A stretch of DNA of 64,000 nucleotides from Poriferisodalis sp965208555 (lineage in GTDB: Bacteria > Actinomycetota > Acidimicrobiia > Acidimicrobiales > Poriferisodalaceae), in NCBI RefSeq assembly GCF_965208555.1, contig NZ_OZ242342.1, positions 2,666,001 to 2,730,000 of the forward strand. Reading direction: 5' to 3'. Positions 1-8,740 of the stretch are shown piece by piece. Position numbers and translations under genes: made by a program. The stretch's first letter is position 1; the number at the start of each line of letters is the position of its first letter. The notes beneath the pieces were generated by a model. The model made no database searches and was not told the DNA's origin. It saw only the letters and a program-made list of their open reading frames with translations.

Positions 1-247
1 GCTGCTGCTGCTCGACGAGCCCTCGCTGGGTTTGGCGCCGCTCATCATCGAAGACCTCTTCGAGCGCTTCGCCCAACTCAACAAGGAGACCGGGCTGACG
101 ATGCTGCTCGTCGAGCAGAATGCCAACCTGGCGCTGGACATGGCCGATTACGGCTACGTGATTGAGAGCGGCGAGATCGCTCTGCATGGACGAGCCGATC
201 AACTCAAGAACGATCCTGCAGTGCAGGAAGCGTACTTGGGCGCGTGA
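1..247 (+). CDS. livF: Branched-chain amino acid ABC transporter ATP-binding protein, LivF type (3' end only)
   Basis: Only the last ~81 residues are in the window; the reading frame is open from base 2. The visible part has the Walker B segment LLLLDEPS followed by LGLAP, then the LLVEQN segment and the ADYGYVIESG strand typical of LivF rather than LivG. The protein is a cytoplasmic ATPase subunit that powers uptake through the LivH/LivM permeases encoded directly downstream (22 bp gap to livH). The partner LivG is presumably upstream, outside the window. Confidence 0.93.
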   Translation, partial: LLLLDEPSLGLAPLIIEDLFERFAQLNKETGLTMLLVEQNANLALDMADYGYVIESGEIALHGRADQLKNDPAVQEAYLGA

Positions 248-269
248 TTCATAGGTACGGGGGCACACC

Positions 270-1328
270 GTGAACTGGAACTTCGAGATCCTCCCGGATT
301 TCATTTTCAACGGTCTACGCGACGGCGCCGTGTACGCCGCCGCCGCATTGGCGCTGGTGCTGATCTTCAAGGCCACGACGCTGATCAACTTCGCCACTGG
401 CGAGCTGGCCATGCTCGGCGCGTTTTTCGTCTATGTGCTCAACATCGAGCAGGGTCTGTGGCTCTGGCTCTCGATTGCCATAGCGATGCTCATCAGCGCC
501 GGAATCGGCGCGGCCGTCGAGCGAACGCTGGTCAGACCGTTCGACCCTGCCGACCACTTGCCGGTGGTGCTCATCACCCTAGGTCTGTTCCTCATCATCA
601 ACGCCGTCGCGGGTGATGTCTGGAACTACCAGGTACGGCGGGTGAACGACCCCTTCGGCCAGTTCCCGAGCTGGGTCCCGAACGGCAGCGAGCTCAAGAC
701 TTCGAGCGAGGGCACCATCGCGTGCCTCAAGAATGCCGACGGCGCCTTGGCCGAGGTGGCACCCGGCACCGCCGGCGCCGACATGTGTGAGATGGTGGGT
801 CGAACCTTCTTCGAAGTCATCGGAGCCCGCCTCCACTACCGCACCATCGGCACCTGGATCGCACTGGCCCTTGCGTTGATCGCACTGGCGGTCATCTTGG
901 GCAAGACGAAGGCGGGTCTGGCCTTCCGTGCAGTGTCTTCCAACACCGAGTCAGCCCGGCTGGTCGGTGTCAACACCGGGCGCACGCTGGGGTTCGGCTG
1001 GGCGCTGGCCTCCGTGTTCGGCACGCTGTCTGCCGCCTTGGTGGCTCCCGCTCTGGGCGGCGTCAACCCCAACATGATGCTGACGATCCTGATCTACGCC
1101 TTGGCAGGAGCCGCTCTGGGCGGTCTCGACAGCCTCGGTGGCGCCGTCATCGGCGGCTTGGTCGTGGGGCTCATCAAGTCGGTCCTGGTCTCATGGTTCG
1201 GCGTGGTCGTGCTGGGCCAGGCCTATTTCTCGATCTTGCAGCTGGCAACAGCGTTCCTGCTGATCTTGATCGTGCTGTTGTTCCGTCCAGCGGGTCTCTT
1301 CGGAACCCGCCGCATCGAGCGCGTCTAG
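270..1328 (+). CDS. livH: Branched-chain amino acid ABC transporter permease, LivH family (first copy)
   Basis: 352-aa multi-spanning inner-membrane permease with GTG start. The fold is recognisable from the N-terminal LINFATGELAMLGAF segment, the VERTLVRP loop, the FRAVSSNTESARLVGVN coupling-helix region and the RPAGLFGTRRIERV C-terminus shared with LivH. It is about 30 residues longer than the second copy (3269-4234) because of an extracytoplasmic insertion around residues 125-185 that contains Cys152 and Cys173. It sits between livF and livM in a co-directional operon. The substrate cannot be deduced; this family carries branched-chain amino acids, amides, urea and related compounds. Confidence 0.93.
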   Translation: MNWNFEILPDFIFNGLRDGAVYAAAALALVLIFKATTLINFATGELAMLGAFFVYVLNIEQGLWLWLSIAIAMLISAGIGAAVERTLVRPFDPADHLPVVLITLGLFLIINAVAGDVWNYQVRRVNDPFGQFPSWVPNGSELKTSSEGTIACLKNADGALAEVAPGTAGADMCEMVGRTFFEVIGARLHYRTIGTWIALALALIALAVILGKTKAGLAFRAVSSNTESARLVGVNTGRTLGFGWALASVFGTLSAALVAPALGGVNPNMMLTILIYALAGAALGGLDSLGGAVIGGLVVGLIKSVLVSWFGVVVLGQAYFSILQLATAFLLILIVLLFRPAGLFGTRRIERV

Positions 1329-1357
1329 CTCAACGACCCAAGGGGAGTTGCTGAGGT

Positions 1358-3184
1358 ATGAGTTCACCACTGCTCATCGTTTCCAAGGGCAGCACACAGC
1401 ATCGCCAGTGGCGGTTCTTGAGCTGGGGCTACGCCGTGGCACTGGCGATCCTGGTGCCGCTGGTCCTGCAGCCGTTCGAGATCGGCAAGATGAACCGCGC
1501 ACTGGTCCTCATGGTGGCCGTGCTGGCGGTCAACCTGGTCGTGGGCTTCAACGGCATGCTCGCGCTGGGGCACTCGGCGTTCATGGGCATCGGTGCATTC
1601 GTTGCCGCGTCGATGGTCCAGGACGAGCTCTGGGATTTCTGGATGGTCATCCCGGTTGTCGTGATCGTCGGGTTTGCCATCGGCATCATCGTGGGCCTGC
1701 CGGCGCTGCGTGTGCGAGGTCTCTACCTAGCCTTGGTCACCATCGCCCAGGCGGCGGTGTTCCCGACGCTGGTGAACATCGACGAGCTGGGCATCGCGCG
1801 TCGTACCGGTGGCCCGAACGGACGAGACGTCATCGAAGAAGTCGACCGGCAGGAGAGCGGCTTCTCCAGCTTCTTCGAGTGGCTGCCCGGCGTCGACGGT
1901 GCGCGTGGCGCGAATGCGTACCGCTACTGGATCTTGCTGCTGATGACGGTGATCGTCATTGCGTTGGTGCGCAACATCATGCGCAGCCGGCCGGGCAGGG
2001 CGGTGCTCGCGATCCGCGACAGCGAGGCAGGTGCCGCCGTCTACGGAGTGAACCTGCCGCTGTACAAGACCGTGAACTTCGCTTTGAGCGCCTCGCTGGG
2101 TTCGCTGGCGGGCCTCATGTGGTGCCTCGACAAGGGCTTCGTGGCCGGCCAGGACTTCACGTTCCTGCTGGCAGTCGACCTCATCATCGGCTTGGTGATC
2201 GGCGGTGTCGGCACCCTGCAAGGCTCTATCTTCGGCGGCTTGTTCGTGGTGTGGGTACGAGATCTCACCAAGAGAATCTCCATCCCGCTGGGCTTCTACA
2301 CGCTCGACGGTGACGGCCCCCTCTCCGCGGCCATCTTCGGCCTCATCCTCATCCTGTTCACCTTCTTCGCTCCGGGCGGCATCGCCTCGATGGTCACGGC
2401 GATACAGAAGAAAATCATCCAGGTGGTCCCGCTGACTCCCTCAGGCGACCCCATCACACCGCTCGCGAGCCTCGACCCCGGCCCGTCCTCCACGCGAGCC
2501 TCCTGGGCGATGAGATTCGCCGTCGCCGGCCCGGTGCTGCTGGTGATCGGCTGGGTGCTGATGAACGTCGACAACCTCATCGTCGGCACGCTCGCCTTCT
2601 CATTGCGCTTCGCCATCGTGGTGCTCGCACCGATCATTGTGTTCGTCTCCATGAACGAGCTTCGAGCGGTCAAGGCCGGCTTGCGCGGCGAGGACGCTGC
2701 TGCGGTGAGCTCGCAGGCCAAGGCGGCCGGAGTCCTTGGAGTGCTGAGCTTCGCTTATATCCAGGCCTTTGCCTTGAACATTGCGCTGCGTGCCCACCAC
2801 GTGGGTCATCTGGCCCGCGAAGCGGTGGCAGTGAACCCCGACGGCAAGACGGTGCCTGCGATCCCGCTCGTCAATGAGGCAGCGAAGGCGAAGGACTTTG
2901 TGGGCACATCGGGCGAATTCTGCGGCACCTCGCCCACGGGCGAGATCAGCGACATGTCGGTCAGCGAGCTGTGCAACGTGGCATCCGATGCCATCGATGC
3001 CTCTGAGACGTCGGTGGGCTTCTGGCTCATCGGCTGGCCGACGCAGAGCATGCTGTCGCTGGTGTTGAGCATCATCGTCATCGTGGTGACGGTCTTCGTC
3101 GGCCTGCGGTACTTCGTCTTCGCCGACGAGAAGGTCGAAACCTCTCCGGCTCCGGCGCCTGAGGACGTCGGCGCCTCTTCGTAG
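1358..3184 (+). CDS. livM: Branched-chain amino acid ABC transporter permease, LivM family, with long C-terminal membrane extension
   Basis: 608 aa, ATG start preceded by AGGGGAG. Residues ~15-355 are a normal LivM domain: GFNGMLALGHSAFMGIGA near the N-terminus, then AIRDSEAGAAVYGVN and a FFAPGG end. A typical LivM stops near there, but this protein continues ~250 residues with about four further hydrophobic segments (around 385-405, 410-430, 450-475, 565-590). It also has an extracytoplasmic loop with Cys522 and Cys539 and a short acidic cytoplasmic tail. I do not recognise this extension as a known domain. The reading frame and codon use are continuous, so this is not a frameshift artefact. 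Confidence 0.9.
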   Translation: MSSPLLIVSKGSTQHRQWRFLSWGYAVALAILVPLVLQPFEIGKMNRALVLMVAVLAVNLVVGFNGMLALGHSAFMGIGAFVAASMVQDELWDFWMVIPVVVIVGFAIGIIVGLPALRVRGLYLALVTIAQAAVFPTLVNIDELGIARRTGGPNGRDVIEEVDRQESGFSSFFEWLPGVDGARGANAYRYWILLLMTVIVIALVRNIMRSRPGRAVLAIRDSEAGAAVYGVNLPLYKTVNFALSASLGSLAGLMWCLDKGFVAGQDFTFLLAVDLIIGLVIGGVGTLQGSIFGGLFVVWVRDLTKRISIPLGFYTLDGDGPLSAAIFGLILILFTFFAPGGIASMVTAIQKKIIQVVPLTPSGDPITPLASLDPGPSSTRASWAMRFAVAGPVLLVIGWVLMNVDNLIVGTLAFSLRFAIVVLAPIIVFVSMNELRAVKAGLRGEDAAAVSSQAKAAGVLGVLSFAYIQAFALNIALRAHHVGHLAREAVAVNPDGKTVPAIPLVNEAAKAKDFVGTSGEFCGTSPTGEISDMSVSELCNVASDAIDASETSVGFWLIGWPTQSMLSLVLSIIVIVVTVFVGLRYFVFADEKVETSPAPAPEDVGASS

Positions 3185-3268
3185 ATGTAGAGCGGCGCAT
3201 CACGGCGCCCTGCGCCTGCGCTGGAGCGCAGAAGCGTGACCTGCACTGCTGAGGGCTGAGCGGCCGCA

Positions 3269-4234
3269 ATGGACTTCGCCTTCATCGTTTTCGACTGGTC
3301 GCTGCTGCTTCAGCGAATCTTCGACGCTCTGTTCAACAGCGCCATCTATTCCTCGCTGGCGCTGGCGCTGGTCATCATCTTTCGATCCACTGGGCTGCTG
3401 AACTTCGCGCAAGGCGAGATGGCCACGTTCTCGGCCTACATCGCATTCGTCCTGCTCAGCGGTGCCGCGCCCGGCGTGACCGGGGGAGGGCTGGCATCGT
3501 GGATCGGGGCGCCGCTGGTGACTCCGTTGGCGATCGGTCTCGCCGTCATCATCGGCATCGGAGCCGGTGCCACAACCGAGCGTGTCCTGATACGACCATT
3601 ACGCAACGCGCCCGAACTCGCACTGGTCAACGTCACCATCGGCATCCTGCTTGCCCTGAATTCGCTGATGGGCCAATGGTGGGGCACCGGGCCCCGGGTT
3701 TTCCCGGCGTTCTTCCCGTCATCCCCGGGTGACCACATCGACATCTTCGGAGCCCGGATCCGGTTTTCGACAGTCGGTGCCTGGATCGTCCTGCTCTCGC
3801 TCTTGGTATTGCTGGCGCTGCTGCTGCGCTACACGCGAGCCGGACTCGCTTTTCGGGCGGTGTCGATCGATCCCGAGTCGGCTGCTCTGAACGGCATTCG
3901 CGTGGGTCCGACGCTGATGTACGGCTGGGCGCTGGCCGCAGGCCTCGGGGCCATCGCCGCGAACATGAGCGCGAACTCTGTGCTCCTTGAACCCACCATG
4001 ATGGTTCGGGTACTCGTGTATGCCTTCGCTGCGGCGACGCTGGGCGGCCTGGACTCGCCCAAGGGAGCGCTGGTCGGCGGGGTGGTCATCGGTCTCAGCC
4101 AGACACTGATCCCGGCCTATGTGCCGTTCATCGGCTTCGAGCTCAGCGTGCTCCCGGCCCTCGTCGCCATGGTGGTCGTGCTCATCGTGCGTCCGGCCGG
4201 CCTGTTCGGCACCCAGCGGATCGAGCGAGTGTGA
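3269..4234 (+). CDS. livH: Branched-chain amino acid ABC transporter permease, LivH family (second copy)
   Basis: 321 aa, the usual length for LivH. It has LLNFAQGEMATFSAY near the N-terminus, TERVLIRPLRNAPE, FRAVSIDPESAALNGI and the same RPAGLFGTQRIERV C-terminus as the first copy. It lacks the cysteine-bearing insertion of copy one. It starts 84 bp after the first livM and overlaps the next gene by 4 bp (GTGA), so it is translationally coupled to the second livM. Two permease pairs in one operon suggest either two transporters sharing the ATPases or one heteromeric system; the sequence does not decide. Confidence 0.93.
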   Translation: MDFAFIVFDWSLLLQRIFDALFNSAIYSSLALALVIIFRSTGLLNFAQGEMATFSAYIAFVLLSGAAPGVTGGGLASWIGAPLVTPLAIGLAVIIGIGAGATTERVLIRPLRNAPELALVNVTIGILLALNSLMGQWWGTGPRVFPAFFPSSPGDHIDIFGARIRFSTVGAWIVLLSLLVLLALLLRYTRAGLAFRAVSIDPESAALNGIRVGPTLMYGWALAAGLGAIAANMSANSVLLEPTMMVRVLVYAFAAATLGGLDSPKGALVGGVVIGLSQTLIPAYVPFIGFELSVLPALVAMVVVLIVRPAGLFGTQRIERV

Positions 4235-5487
4235 GCGACGACAACTGGCCCACGCCGATGCCGCGGCCCGGCGATGGCGACGGCGACGAGACGTCGGGCC
4301 TAGACGCCAGCGTCGTCGGCGTGTTCGCCCCGCGAGACGAGCCAGTCGAGACAACAGCGGCAGAGACTGAGCCGGTCCCCGCAGGACCGGTCGCACCCGA
4401 GCGCGGCCGGCAGGCCCTGGTCGTCGATGATGAACCGGCGCAGATCCGTCCCACAGGACGTCGGCGCATCAGCCCGCTCAGCTGGATTGGCGGCCTGCTG
4501 TTGGGTGTGTGGCTGGTGGCGATGCCGCTGACGAGCTCGGTGACGGAATTGCGGCAGAACACCCAGATCATCGTCATGGTCCTGGCAGTGCTGGGTGTGA
4601 ACATTGCCACGGGCTACGGCGGCATGATCAGCCTGGGCCATGGGGTCTTCGTGGCCGTCGGCGCATTCGCCGCCGCGTATGCGGTCGACGACTTGGCATT
4701 GCCGTGGGTCATCTCGATCCTGGCTGGTGCCGCGTTCGCGGGTGCCGTCGGTGCACTGGTGGGCCTGCCCGCACTTCGCATCAAGGGCATCCACCTTGCA
4801 CTGGTGACGCTCGGGCTCGCCATCGTGTTCCAGCCGCTCGCAAAGCGGGTCCCGGCGTTCTCGGGCGGCGTCAGCGGCAGAGCGGTCGGTGCCGAATTGG
4901 TACCGCCGTCGTGGTTCGGCACCACACGCTGGGCCGAAGGGCTGTATCGCTACCTCATCTGCGTGGCGGTAGTGGCGTTGGCGATGCTGATCGCTCATCA
5001 CATCATCAACAGCCGACCCGGTCGCGCGATGCGCGCCGTTCGAGACAACGACACGGCGGCGGCGGTGTACGGGGTCAACCTGGTGGCCTCCAGGGTCAAC
5101 ACATTCGCTGTGAGTGCGTCCTTGGCAGGTCTGGCTGGCGCCCTCGGCATCGTCCTCGTGCCGTTCACCTCGCAGGAGTCGTTCCCCTTCACAGAATCGT
5201 TGGTGCTGTATGCGACAGCTGTTCTGGGCGGGCTCGGCTCGTTGTGGGGCTCGGTGCTGGGTGTCGCCATCAGGGAGGTTTTCTCGAGGATCGGCGAGCT
5301 GCTCGGCGACGTCAGCGGACTCGGTCCGCTCGGCGAGTTCCTGCGGCTGCTCGACGAGGAGCAGTTCGTGTTCGGCGTGCTGCTCGTGGCGCTGACGTTC
5401 GTCTTCCCGCGCGGTCTCATCGGATTGTTCAATACCCACCGAAGTGATCCGGTGCCGCCGGCAGCTCGAAACCGAACGCGCACTTGA
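4231..5487 (+). CDS. livM: Branched-chain amino acid ABC transporter permease, LivM family (second copy)
   Basis: 418 aa, GTG start inside the stop of the preceding livH. The first ~85 residues are a hydrophilic Pro/Asp/Glu-rich cytoplasmic extension ending in an RRR cluster; the membrane domain follows. LivM hallmarks are GYGGMISLGHGVFVAVGAF, VGLPALRIKGIHLALVTLG, AVRDNDTAAAVYGVN and the ALTFVFPRGLIGLF end. It lacks the extra C-terminal membrane domain of the first LivM. The stop is followed by a 133-bp gap before the binding-protein gene. Confidence 0.92.
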   Translation: MSDDNWPTPMPRPGDGDGDETSGLDASVVGVFAPRDEPVETTAAETEPVPAGPVAPERGRQALVVDDEPAQIRPTGRRRISPLSWIGGLLLGVWLVAMPLTSSVTELRQNTQIIVMVLAVLGVNIATGYGGMISLGHGVFVAVGAFAAAYAVDDLALPWVISILAGAAFAGAVGALVGLPALRIKGIHLALVTLGLAIVFQPLAKRVPAFSGGVSGRAVGAELVPPSWFGTTRWAEGLYRYLICVAVVALAMLIAHHIINSRPGRAMRAVRDNDTAAAVYGVNLVASRVNTFAVSASLAGLAGALGIVLVPFTSQESFPFTESLVLYATAVLGGLGSLWGSVLGVAIREVFSRIGELLGDVSGLGPLGEFLRLLDEEQFVFGVLLVALTFVFPRGLIGLFNTHRSDPVPPAARNRTRT

Positions 5488-5527
5488 AATCGTTGCAGAA
5501 TTGACATACCCACCCGGTGACCAGCCC

Positions 5528-5549
5528 CGAGGCGCGAACTAGCGTCTCG
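5528..5549 (+). terminator. Imperfect hairpin between livM and the binding-protein gene
   Basis: Arms CGAGGCGC and GCGTCTCG (8 bp with one G-U pair) around the 6-nt loop GAACTA. There is no U-run. It lies in the 133-bp gap before the substrate-binding protein gene and could be an attenuator, a processing stem or chance. A TTGACA at 5501-5506 and TAGCGT at 5540-5545 are not spaced as one promoter. Confidence 0.3.
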
Positions 5550-5620
5550 GTAGACCGGCTGAGGCATCTGTGCGATTCCGCGCCGGTTTGTCTTTTGAAA
5601 CCGAAATGGGGAGACACAAC

Positions 5621-7339
5621 ATGACCAAGCGTCGAATGTGGCGCTTGCTGGCTCTGCTGTTCGCGTTCTCGCTCGTTGCCGCTGCGTGCGGCGGCGGCGA
5701 TGACGACGCGGATGACGGCGGCGCCGGCGAGACAGAAACCGAGACCACCGCAGCGGCCAGCGAGGACGAGGCGATGGACGAGGAGGAAATGGCCGAAGAG
5801 GAAGAAGACGAGGGCGCCACTGGCGCTCTCGGCGGCGCCGCGGCCGAAGAGGACATCGAAGCAGCCGTTGCCGGCGAGGACGAAGACGAGGAGATGGCCG
5901 AAGACGAGATGATGGAGGAGGAGGAGATGATGTTTGATCGCTCCACCCTCGAAGGCATCTTCGAAGAGGCCGCTGCACGCCGCGCCAAGGCCGTTGCTGA
6001 CCTGACCGCGAAGATCGAGTCGGGCGAGTACGGCGTCGGCGACGACGGCATTCTGAACGGTCCTGCTGGCTTCACCATCGACATCGGCGCGTGCCCCGAC
6101 GACTGGTCGAATACGACGGGCATCACCGATAGCCAAGTCCGGATCGGTCACACCACGGCTCAGTCGGGCAACCTGGCTGCCTACGGCAATATCGCCTACG
6201 GCTGGGAGAACTACTTCGACTGGATCAACGAGAACGACCCGATCATGGTCGGCGGCTCTCCTCGCGATCTGACGCTCATCATCAAGGACGACGCGTATGT
6301 CGCCGCTCAGACGATCGAGTTCGTGGACGAGCTGATCGAGGCGGAGAACGTGTTCTCGATCCTGACGCTCGGCTCGCCGAACACGCTTGCGGTGTACGAC
6401 AAGATCAACGAGGAGTGCATCCCGCACCCGTTCGTGATGACCGGCCACCCGGCTTGGGGCGACCCGGTGAACCACCCGTGGACCACCATCATGCAGATGT
6501 CGTACTCGACCGAGTCGATTCTGTGGGGCGCGTGGATCCGGGAGAACCTGTCTGACCTGCTGCCGGTGAAGGTTGCCGGTCTGGTGATGGACAACGACTT
6601 CGGTCTGGCTTACGAGTTGGGCTTCGAGGAGTGGGCACACGCCAACACCGACGTGGTGAGCGAGTACCTGCCCGTGCGTCACGACCCGGCGGCGCCGACG
6701 CTGACCAACGAGATGACCACCATCTTGGCGTTCGAGCCTGATGTGTTCATTTCGATGACGGCGGGCAACCCGTGCTTGCTGGCTGTCCAGGAGGCCGGCC
6801 AGAGCGGTCTGTACGACGACATCAACGACAAGGGCGGCGCGCTGTTCACGCCGTCGGTGTGCAAGGGCATCGAGGCGTACATGAAGCCTGCCGGTGATGC
6901 GGCGGACGGCTGGTGGATCATCGGCGGCGGATCGAAGGACTCCACCGACCCGAAGTTCATCGATGAGCCGTTCATCGCCTTCGCGAACTCCAACCTGGAG
7001 GCCGCGGGCCTTGACCCGGCTGTGTCGCTGTACGCCATCGGCTACACCTACGGCTATCCCTACGGCGAGGCACTGCGCATTGCTGCCGAGCTGCCGGGCG
7101 GCCTGACCAGGACGAACTTCATCCTGGCGGTGCGGTCGATCGACATCTACCACCCGATGCTTCTCGACGGCATCATCACCCAGCTCAACGGCAACGCCGA
7201 CGCGTACTTCGTTGAGGGTTCGGACTTCAGCCAGTTCAACGCCACGGAGCAGACCTGGACCCAGGTCGGCGACGTCGTGGACGTCAACGGCAAGTCGACC
7301 AACTGCGCCTGGGACAAGGACAACGGCGGCTGCCGCTAG
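5621..7339 (+). CDS. Branched-chain amino acid ABC transporter substrate-binding lipoprotein with acidic linker
   Basis: 572 aa when started at the ATG preceded by TGGGGAG (5607-5613). A 17-codon upstream extension in frame has no ribosome site and would spoil the signal peptide. Residues 1-22 form a lipoprotein signal (KRR, hydrophobic core, lipobox VAAAC) with lipidated Cys23. Residues ~24-104 are an extreme Asp/Glu/Met-rich low-complexity tether. The rest is a LivK-like type I periplasmic-binding fold: VRIGHTTAQSGNLAAYG at its start and GYTYGYPYGEALRIA near the end. It captures the ligand outside the membrane and delivers it to the permeases encoded upstream. It is the last gene of the operon, followed by a strong terminator. 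Confidence 0.92.
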   Translation: MTKRRMWRLLALLFAFSLVAAACGGGDDDADDGGAGETETETTAAASEDEAMDEEEMAEEEEDEGATGALGGAAAEEDIEAAVAGEDEDEEMAEDEMMEEEEMMFDRSTLEGIFEEAAARRAKAVADLTAKIESGEYGVGDDGILNGPAGFTIDIGACPDDWSNTTGITDSQVRIGHTTAQSGNLAAYGNIAYGWENYFDWINENDPIMVGGSPRDLTLIIKDDAYVAAQTIEFVDELIEAENVFSILTLGSPNTLAVYDKINEECIPHPFVMTGHPAWGDPVNHPWTTIMQMSYSTESILWGAWIRENLSDLLPVKVAGLVMDNDFGLAYELGFEEWAHANTDVVSEYLPVRHDPAAPTLTNEMTTILAFEPDVFISMTAGNPCLLAVQEAGQSGLYDDINDKGGALFTPSVCKGIEAYMKPAGDAADGWWIIGGGSKDSTDPKFIDEPFIAFANSNLEAAGLDPAVSLYAIGYTYGYPYGEALRIAAELPGGLTRTNFILAVRSIDIYHPMLLDGIITQLNGNADAYFVEGSDFSQFNATEQTWTQVGDVVDVNGKSTNCAWDKDNGGCR

Positions 7340-7404
7340 GCAAACGCCATCAGGCGATCAGGCGCTCTGCGTCTGATTCCTGACTGACCGAGACGGTCAA
7401 CACA

Positions 7405-7435
7405 GAGGGCCGGCGGGCACGTCCCGCCGGCCCTC
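7405..7435 (+). terminator. Strong GC-rich hairpin terminator of the liv operon
   Basis: Perfect 13-bp inverted repeat GAGGGCCGGCGGG (7405-7417) and CCCGCCGGCCCTC (7423-7435) with a 5-nt loop CACGT. It lies 66 bp after the binding-protein stop and before the convergent nitroreductase-fusion gene, so it may serve both strands. There is no U-tract, which is common for actinobacterial terminators. Confidence 0.85.
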
Positions 7436-7485
7436 TCGCGTCGGTGCTGCCGAACTTCGCTTGTCGACGAACGTCTGGGGAGACG

Positions 7486-8667
7486 TCAGCCACCGTCGAC
7501 GATTGTCTTGACGCCTTCGACGACACGCTGCATGTTGGCCCGCAGCACCTGCCGCCGCCGATTCAGCACCCGCTGCTCCTTGGCGGGATCGCGCAGTGCC
7601 ATCGGCACGGTGCCGTTGTTCTCCTGGCCGATGAGCATCGAGAAGCGCAAGCGGCTGCCGCCGCCCTGCTCGGCGAGGTCGAACCGCCAGACCGCTCCGG
7701 GGTTCTCGGTGTCGGTGACCCGCCACTCGAACGCAGTCCGTTCTTCCCACGCAGTCACGATGCAGTCGGTCTCCCAGTCGAAAACGTCCGGGATGGAGTT
7801 GCGACCCGCGAAGGTCGAGCCGACACCCGGATCGCCCGCTGAGGTCCATTCGGCGCCGAGGAACTCCTCGGAGAACTGGGCCGGCATGTTGATGTCGCTG
7901 ATGACCTCCCAGACGGCGCGGGGCCGGGCGTCGGTGTCGATCTCGACCACCACGCCCTGCCCGTCGGCGACCCGCGCAGTGCCGTCAGCGCTGGGTCGCT
8001 GACGTGTGTAACCCCACTGGTCGAAGTACGTGATCTCGCTGGCCGGCCTGCGTGGTGCCGGCGAGAACTCGGTGCCCGTGGTGTAGGCGACGGGAAAGCA
8101 GACGAGTGTGGTCAGTCCTGGGGGCATGCCAAGCAGTTCGGCCACCTCGTCGGACTTGTTGTTGAGCATGGTTGCGTAGGCGGTTCCGAGCCCGCGGGAG
8201 CGCAACGCCAGGTTGAAGCTCCAGGCCGAGGGGATGGCGCTGTCGAACAGCCCCGGCCGGCCGCTGTTGTCGTGGATTCCCCAGATGGCCAGCATCACCA
8301 GCGCCGGCGCCTTCGCATAGTTCTCCACGAGGTAGGCGCTTGAGCTGACGATGTGCTCCTTGGGGTGGCCGGTGCCGTCGAGGCGCCCGCGAGCATTGAT
8401 GAAGATGGTGCCGACTTCGGCGTACAGCTCTCCGAGCCGGTCCTTGAGGTCTTGGTCGCGGATCACGATCCACCGGCGGCTCGCATCGTTGCCCCCAGTG
8501 GGCGCCTGCTCCGCCAAGTCGATGCACTCGAAGATGAGCTCGTCGCTGACCCAACGGTCGAAGTCCAACCGCTTGCGCACGGCCCTCGTCGTGGTGAGCA
8601 GGCGGTCAACCTGGTCCAGATCGAAGCCGGCTTCGGAGGTGCGGTCTCCGGAATCAGAATTCTGCAT
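7486..8667 (-). CDS. Nitroreductase-family oxidoreductase fused to SRPBCC (polyketide cyclase/START-like) domain
   Basis: 393 aa. Residues ~20-225 are a nitroreductase fold: TTTRAVRKRLDF (the R-S-x-R-like FMN site), ECIDLAEQAPTGGNDASRRW, the SAWSFNLALRSRGLGT helix and an ELLGMPPGLTTLVCFPVAY end. Residues ~240-390 are a SRPBCC domain, starting VVEIDTDARPRAVWEVISDINMP and continuing through FEWRVTDTENPGAVWRFDL. The first domain would be a flavin reductase; the second would bind a hydrophobic ligand. A -10-like TAGGGT on the minus strand ends 6 nt before the ATG, so the transcript is probably leaderless. It converges on the liv operon. Confidence 0.85.
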   Translation of the reverse strand: MQNSDSGDRTSEAGFDLDQVDRLLTTTRAVRKRLDFDRWVSDELIFECIDLAEQAPTGGNDASRRWIVIRDQDLKDRLGELYAEVGTIFINARGRLDGTGHPKEHIVSSSAYLVENYAKAPALVMLAIWGIHDNSGRPGLFDSAIPSAWSFNLALRSRGLGTAYATMLNNKSDEVAELLGMPPGLTTLVCFPVAYTTGTEFSPAPRRPASEITYFDQWGYTRQRPSADGTARVADGQGVVVEIDTDARPRAVWEVISDINMPAQFSEEFLGAEWTSAGDPGVGSTFAGRNSIPDVFDWETDCIVTAWEERTAFEWRVTDTENPGAVWRFDLAEQGGGSRLRFSMLIGQENNGTVPMALRDPAKEQRVLNRRRQVLRANMQRVVEGVKTIVDGG

Positions 8668-8679
8668 TTCGGTACCCTA
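8668..8679 (-). promoter_or_regulatory. -10 box (TAGGGT) of a probable leaderless promoter for the nitroreductase fusion
   Basis: On the minus strand TAGGGT occupies 8679-8674 and the ATG begins at 8667, placing the expected transcription start on the start codon. No ribosome site precedes the ATG. Confidence 0.5.
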
Positions 8680-8740
8680 AGTCGCCGCTTCACTGCGGTG
8701 CCGGGGCCCGATCGCGGTGGCCGAGTGCGAGGAGCGAATC

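Noticed and set aside
5429..7153. 574-codon open frame on the minus strand opposite the ABC binding-protein gene
   Set aside because: It is an antisense by-product of GC-rich codon bias and the Asp/Glu-rich repeat region. It is Arg/Val/His-rich without a recognisable domain, and the plus-strand gene has a signal peptide and a clear family.
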